Origin: AC-50 sp035640455
Lineage (GTDB): Bacteria > Actinomycetota > Thermoleophilia > Gaiellales > Gaiellaceae
Reading direction: 5' to 3'
Length of the DNA: 31,573 nt
Assembly (NCBI GenBank): GCA_035640455.1
Contig: DASQWB010000155.1
Coordinates: 1 to 31,573, forward strand
Position numbers and translations under genes: made by a program. The notes beneath the pieces are model-generated. The model worked only from the letters and a program-made list of their open reading frames with translations, did no database searches and was not told where the DNA came from. Of this stretch, positions 30,294 through 31,573 are shown piece by piece. The first letter of the stretch is position 1. Each line of letters begins with the position of its first letter.

Positions 30294-31316
30294 CTACAGG
30301 CGGGAGCGCGCGAGCTGTTCGGCGGCGGCTTCGGTCGTGATTCTCTCGGCTTCGGCCCGTGAGTAGATCTCGCCGAGCGTGTCGCCGATCGCTGGGAACC
30401 GCTCCTCGATCTGCTGCCGCGTCCAGCCGAGGTGCTCGGTGCCCAGCGAGTGGAGGACGCCGCCCGCGTTGATCACGAAGTCCGGCGCGTAGAGGATGCC
30501 GGCCTCGCGCAGGCGTTCCGCGTCTTCCGGCTCGGCGAGCTGGTTGTTCGCCGAGCCAGCCACGATGCGGCACCGCAGCCGCGGGATCGTCTCCGCGTTC
30601 AGCGTTCCGCCGAGCGCGCACGGCGCGTAGACGTCGCACTCGGTGCCGATCACGGCCTCGGCGGAAACGACCTCGCCGAAGCGCTCGGCGCGCTCCGGGA
30701 GGACGTCGCTCACCAGGACGCGAGCGCCGGCGGCCGCAAGCTCCTCCGCAAGCGGCCCTCCGACGCTGCCGAGTCCCTGCACGAGCACGACCCGCCTCTC
30801 CAGCGAGTCCGTTCCGAAGACGTGGCGGACGCTCGCGCGGATCCCGTGGAAGACGCCGCGGGCGGTGTGCGGGCCGGGGTCACCCGAGCCGCCGTGCTCC
30901 TCGCTTCGGCAGAAGACGTAGGAACACCGCTCGCCGATGACGTCCATGTCCGCGACGGAGGTGTTCACGTCGGGGCCGGTGTGGAACGTGCCGCGCAGAG
31001 ACGCCACGAGATCGGCGTAGCGAAGGAGGAGGCCGCGCCGGGCCTCGTCGGCGAGGAGCTCGGGAACCGCGAGGACCGCCTTGCCACCGCCGAAGGGCAT
31101 GTCTACGGCGGCCATCTTGAGCGTCATCGCCCCCGCCAGCCTCATCGCGTCCGCGAGAGCGTCGGCGGGCTCCGCATAGACCTTCATCCGCGTGCCGCCG
31201 CCGGCCGGGCCGCGCGAGGTCGAGTGGATGCAGACGAGCATCCATGCCCCGGTGGGGCGGTCGAAGCGGACGACCACCTCCTCGCCGTCCCAGGAGCGAA
31301 GGAGCTCCTCCAGCAC
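30294..31316 (-). CDS. Glu/Leu/Phe/Val dehydrogenase family protein, leucine-dehydrogenase-like
   Basis: This NAD-dependent amino acid dehydrogenase would deaminate a branched-chain or aromatic amino acid to the 2-oxo acid. The 340-residue length fits leucine, valine and phenylalanine dehydrogenases rather than glutamate dehydrogenase. Key features are GPAGGGTRM, the catalytic loop LKMAAVDMPFGGGKAV (Lys67, Lys79), TGPDVNTSVADMD with the catalytic Asp, and the Rossmann motif VQGLGSVGGPLAEEL. The GTG start has no ribosome-binding site but lies 7 bases after TAGCGT, whose TAG is also the stop of the upstream ABC gene. The nucleotidyltransferase gene follows closely. Confidence 0.9.
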   Translation of the reverse strand: MLEELLRSWDGEEVVVRFDRPTGAWMLVCIHSTSRGPAGGGTRMKVYAEPADALADAMRLAGAMTLKMAAVDMPFGGGKAVLAVPELLADEARRGLLLRYADLVASLRGTFHTGPDVNTSVADMDVIGERCSYVFCRSEEHGGSGDPGPHTARGVFHGIRASVRHVFGTDSLERRVVLVQGLGSVGGPLAEELAAAGARVLVSDVLPERAERFGEVVSAEAVIGTECDVYAPCALGGTLNAETIPRLRCRIVAGSANNQLAEPEDAERLREAGILYAPDFVINAGGVLHSLGTEHLGWTRQQIEERFPAIGDTLGEIYSRAEAERITTEAAAEQLARSRL

Positions 31317-31323
31317 GACGGGA

Positions 31324-31329
31324 ACGCTA
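31324..31329 (-). promoter_or_regulatory. -10 box of the leucine-dehydrogenase-like gene, overlapping the ABC stop codon
   Basis: TAGCGT on the minus strand lies 7 bases before the GTG at 31316. Its TAG is the stop codon of the upstream ABC ATPase gene. Leaderless geometry is the same as at rnz and the ThDP gene. Confidence 0.5.
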
Positions 31330-31573
31330 TCCGGCGGTCGCGGCGATCTCGGTCGGCAGCGTGAGCGTCGTCTGCGCGGCCGCGACCAGGTCGGGGTCGT
31401 GGCTTGCGGCGAGGACCGTCGTCCCCTCCTCCACCGCCCGCTCGAGCAGGCGGATCACCATCCGGCCGGAGAAGCGGTCGAGGTGCGCGGTCGGCTCGTC
31501 GGCCAGCAGGACGCGCGGCGCGGGCGCGAGCGCGCGGGCGAGCGCGACGCGGCGCTGCTCGCCGCCGGAGAGC
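31327..31573 (-). CDS. ABC transporter ATP-binding protein, C-terminal part (cut by window edge)
   Basis: The last 81 residues of an ABC ATPase are present. They begin with the signature LSGGEQRRVALARALA, followed by the Walker B motif VLLADEPTAHLD and the switch His in LAASHD. This places the missing Walker A part beyond 31573. The HLD/EPTAHLD pattern and the short C-terminus resemble LolD/MacB/CydCD-type exporter subunits, but the class is not certain from this fragment. Confidence 0.9.
   Translation of the reverse strand, partial: LSGGEQRRVALARALAPAPRVLLADEPTAHLDRFSGRMVIRLLERAVEEGTTVLAASHDPDLVAAAQTTLTLPTEIAATAG

Overview
The window is very GC-rich, gene-dense bacterial chromosome and looks like Actinomycetota. 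The evidence is an actinobacterial integration host factor (mihF) next to gmk-rpoZ-coaBC, SOS boxes of the GAAC-N4-GTTC type, heavy use of GTG and TTG starts, and many promoters with a TAN3T -10 placed 6-9 nt from the start codon (leaderless genes). A deep-branching class such as Thermoleophilia is plausible, but that is inference. No prophage, CRISPR array, plasmid or large mobile element is visible, and no gap between genes exceeds about 150 bp.

Left half (1-16207, minus strand): one long co-directional block. Reading 5' to 3' on the minus strand it runs pyrR, pyrB, pyrC, a nucleotidyltransferase, carA, carB, pyrK, a large secreted IPT/TIG-repeat protein, pyrD, mihF, gmk, rpoZ, coaBC and a MoxR-type ATPase (cut by the window edge). 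From pyrR to pyrK every gene overlaps the next by 1-29 bp, which indicates translational coupling. These genes give the UMP pathway from carbamoyl phosphate to orotate, apart from pyrE and pyrF. pyrF, usually found before mihF in actinobacteria, is absent. A PyrR-type RNA hairpin sits directly in front of the pyrR ribosome-binding site. mihF has its own strong promoter, which lies inside the 3' end of the pyrD reading frame.

Middle (16358-24757): a divergent S9 peptidase is followed by a 32-bp perfect palindrome flanked by a 19-bp direct repeat, then an M29 aminopeptidase with no ordinary start codon. Next come a SAM methyltransferase, a two-hairpin dispersed repeat (second copy at 2515-2587), a DUF2007 protein, RNase Z, a membrane HD-GYP phosphodiesterase and a ThDP enzyme.

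Right part (24903-31573): a tiny membrane/LysM protein under two LexA boxes (YneA/ChiZ-like division inhibitor), a YfcE-like phosphodiesterase, a secreted GH-A-type glycosidase-like protein, a DUF1611/enolase-superfamily pair resembling DgcN/DgcA of D-glutamate catabolism, tRNA-Arg(CCG), a second nucleotidyltransferase, a leucine-dehydrogenase-like enzyme and the end of an ABC ATPase.

The most interesting signals are regulatory and structural: the LexA-controlled LysM gene without lexA beside it, the symmetric -10 shared by dgcA and the tRNA, -10 boxes built on upstream stop codons, the PyrR RNA site, the dispersed hairpin repeat and the palindrome/duplication. I did not find a clear multi-gene system of unknown type.
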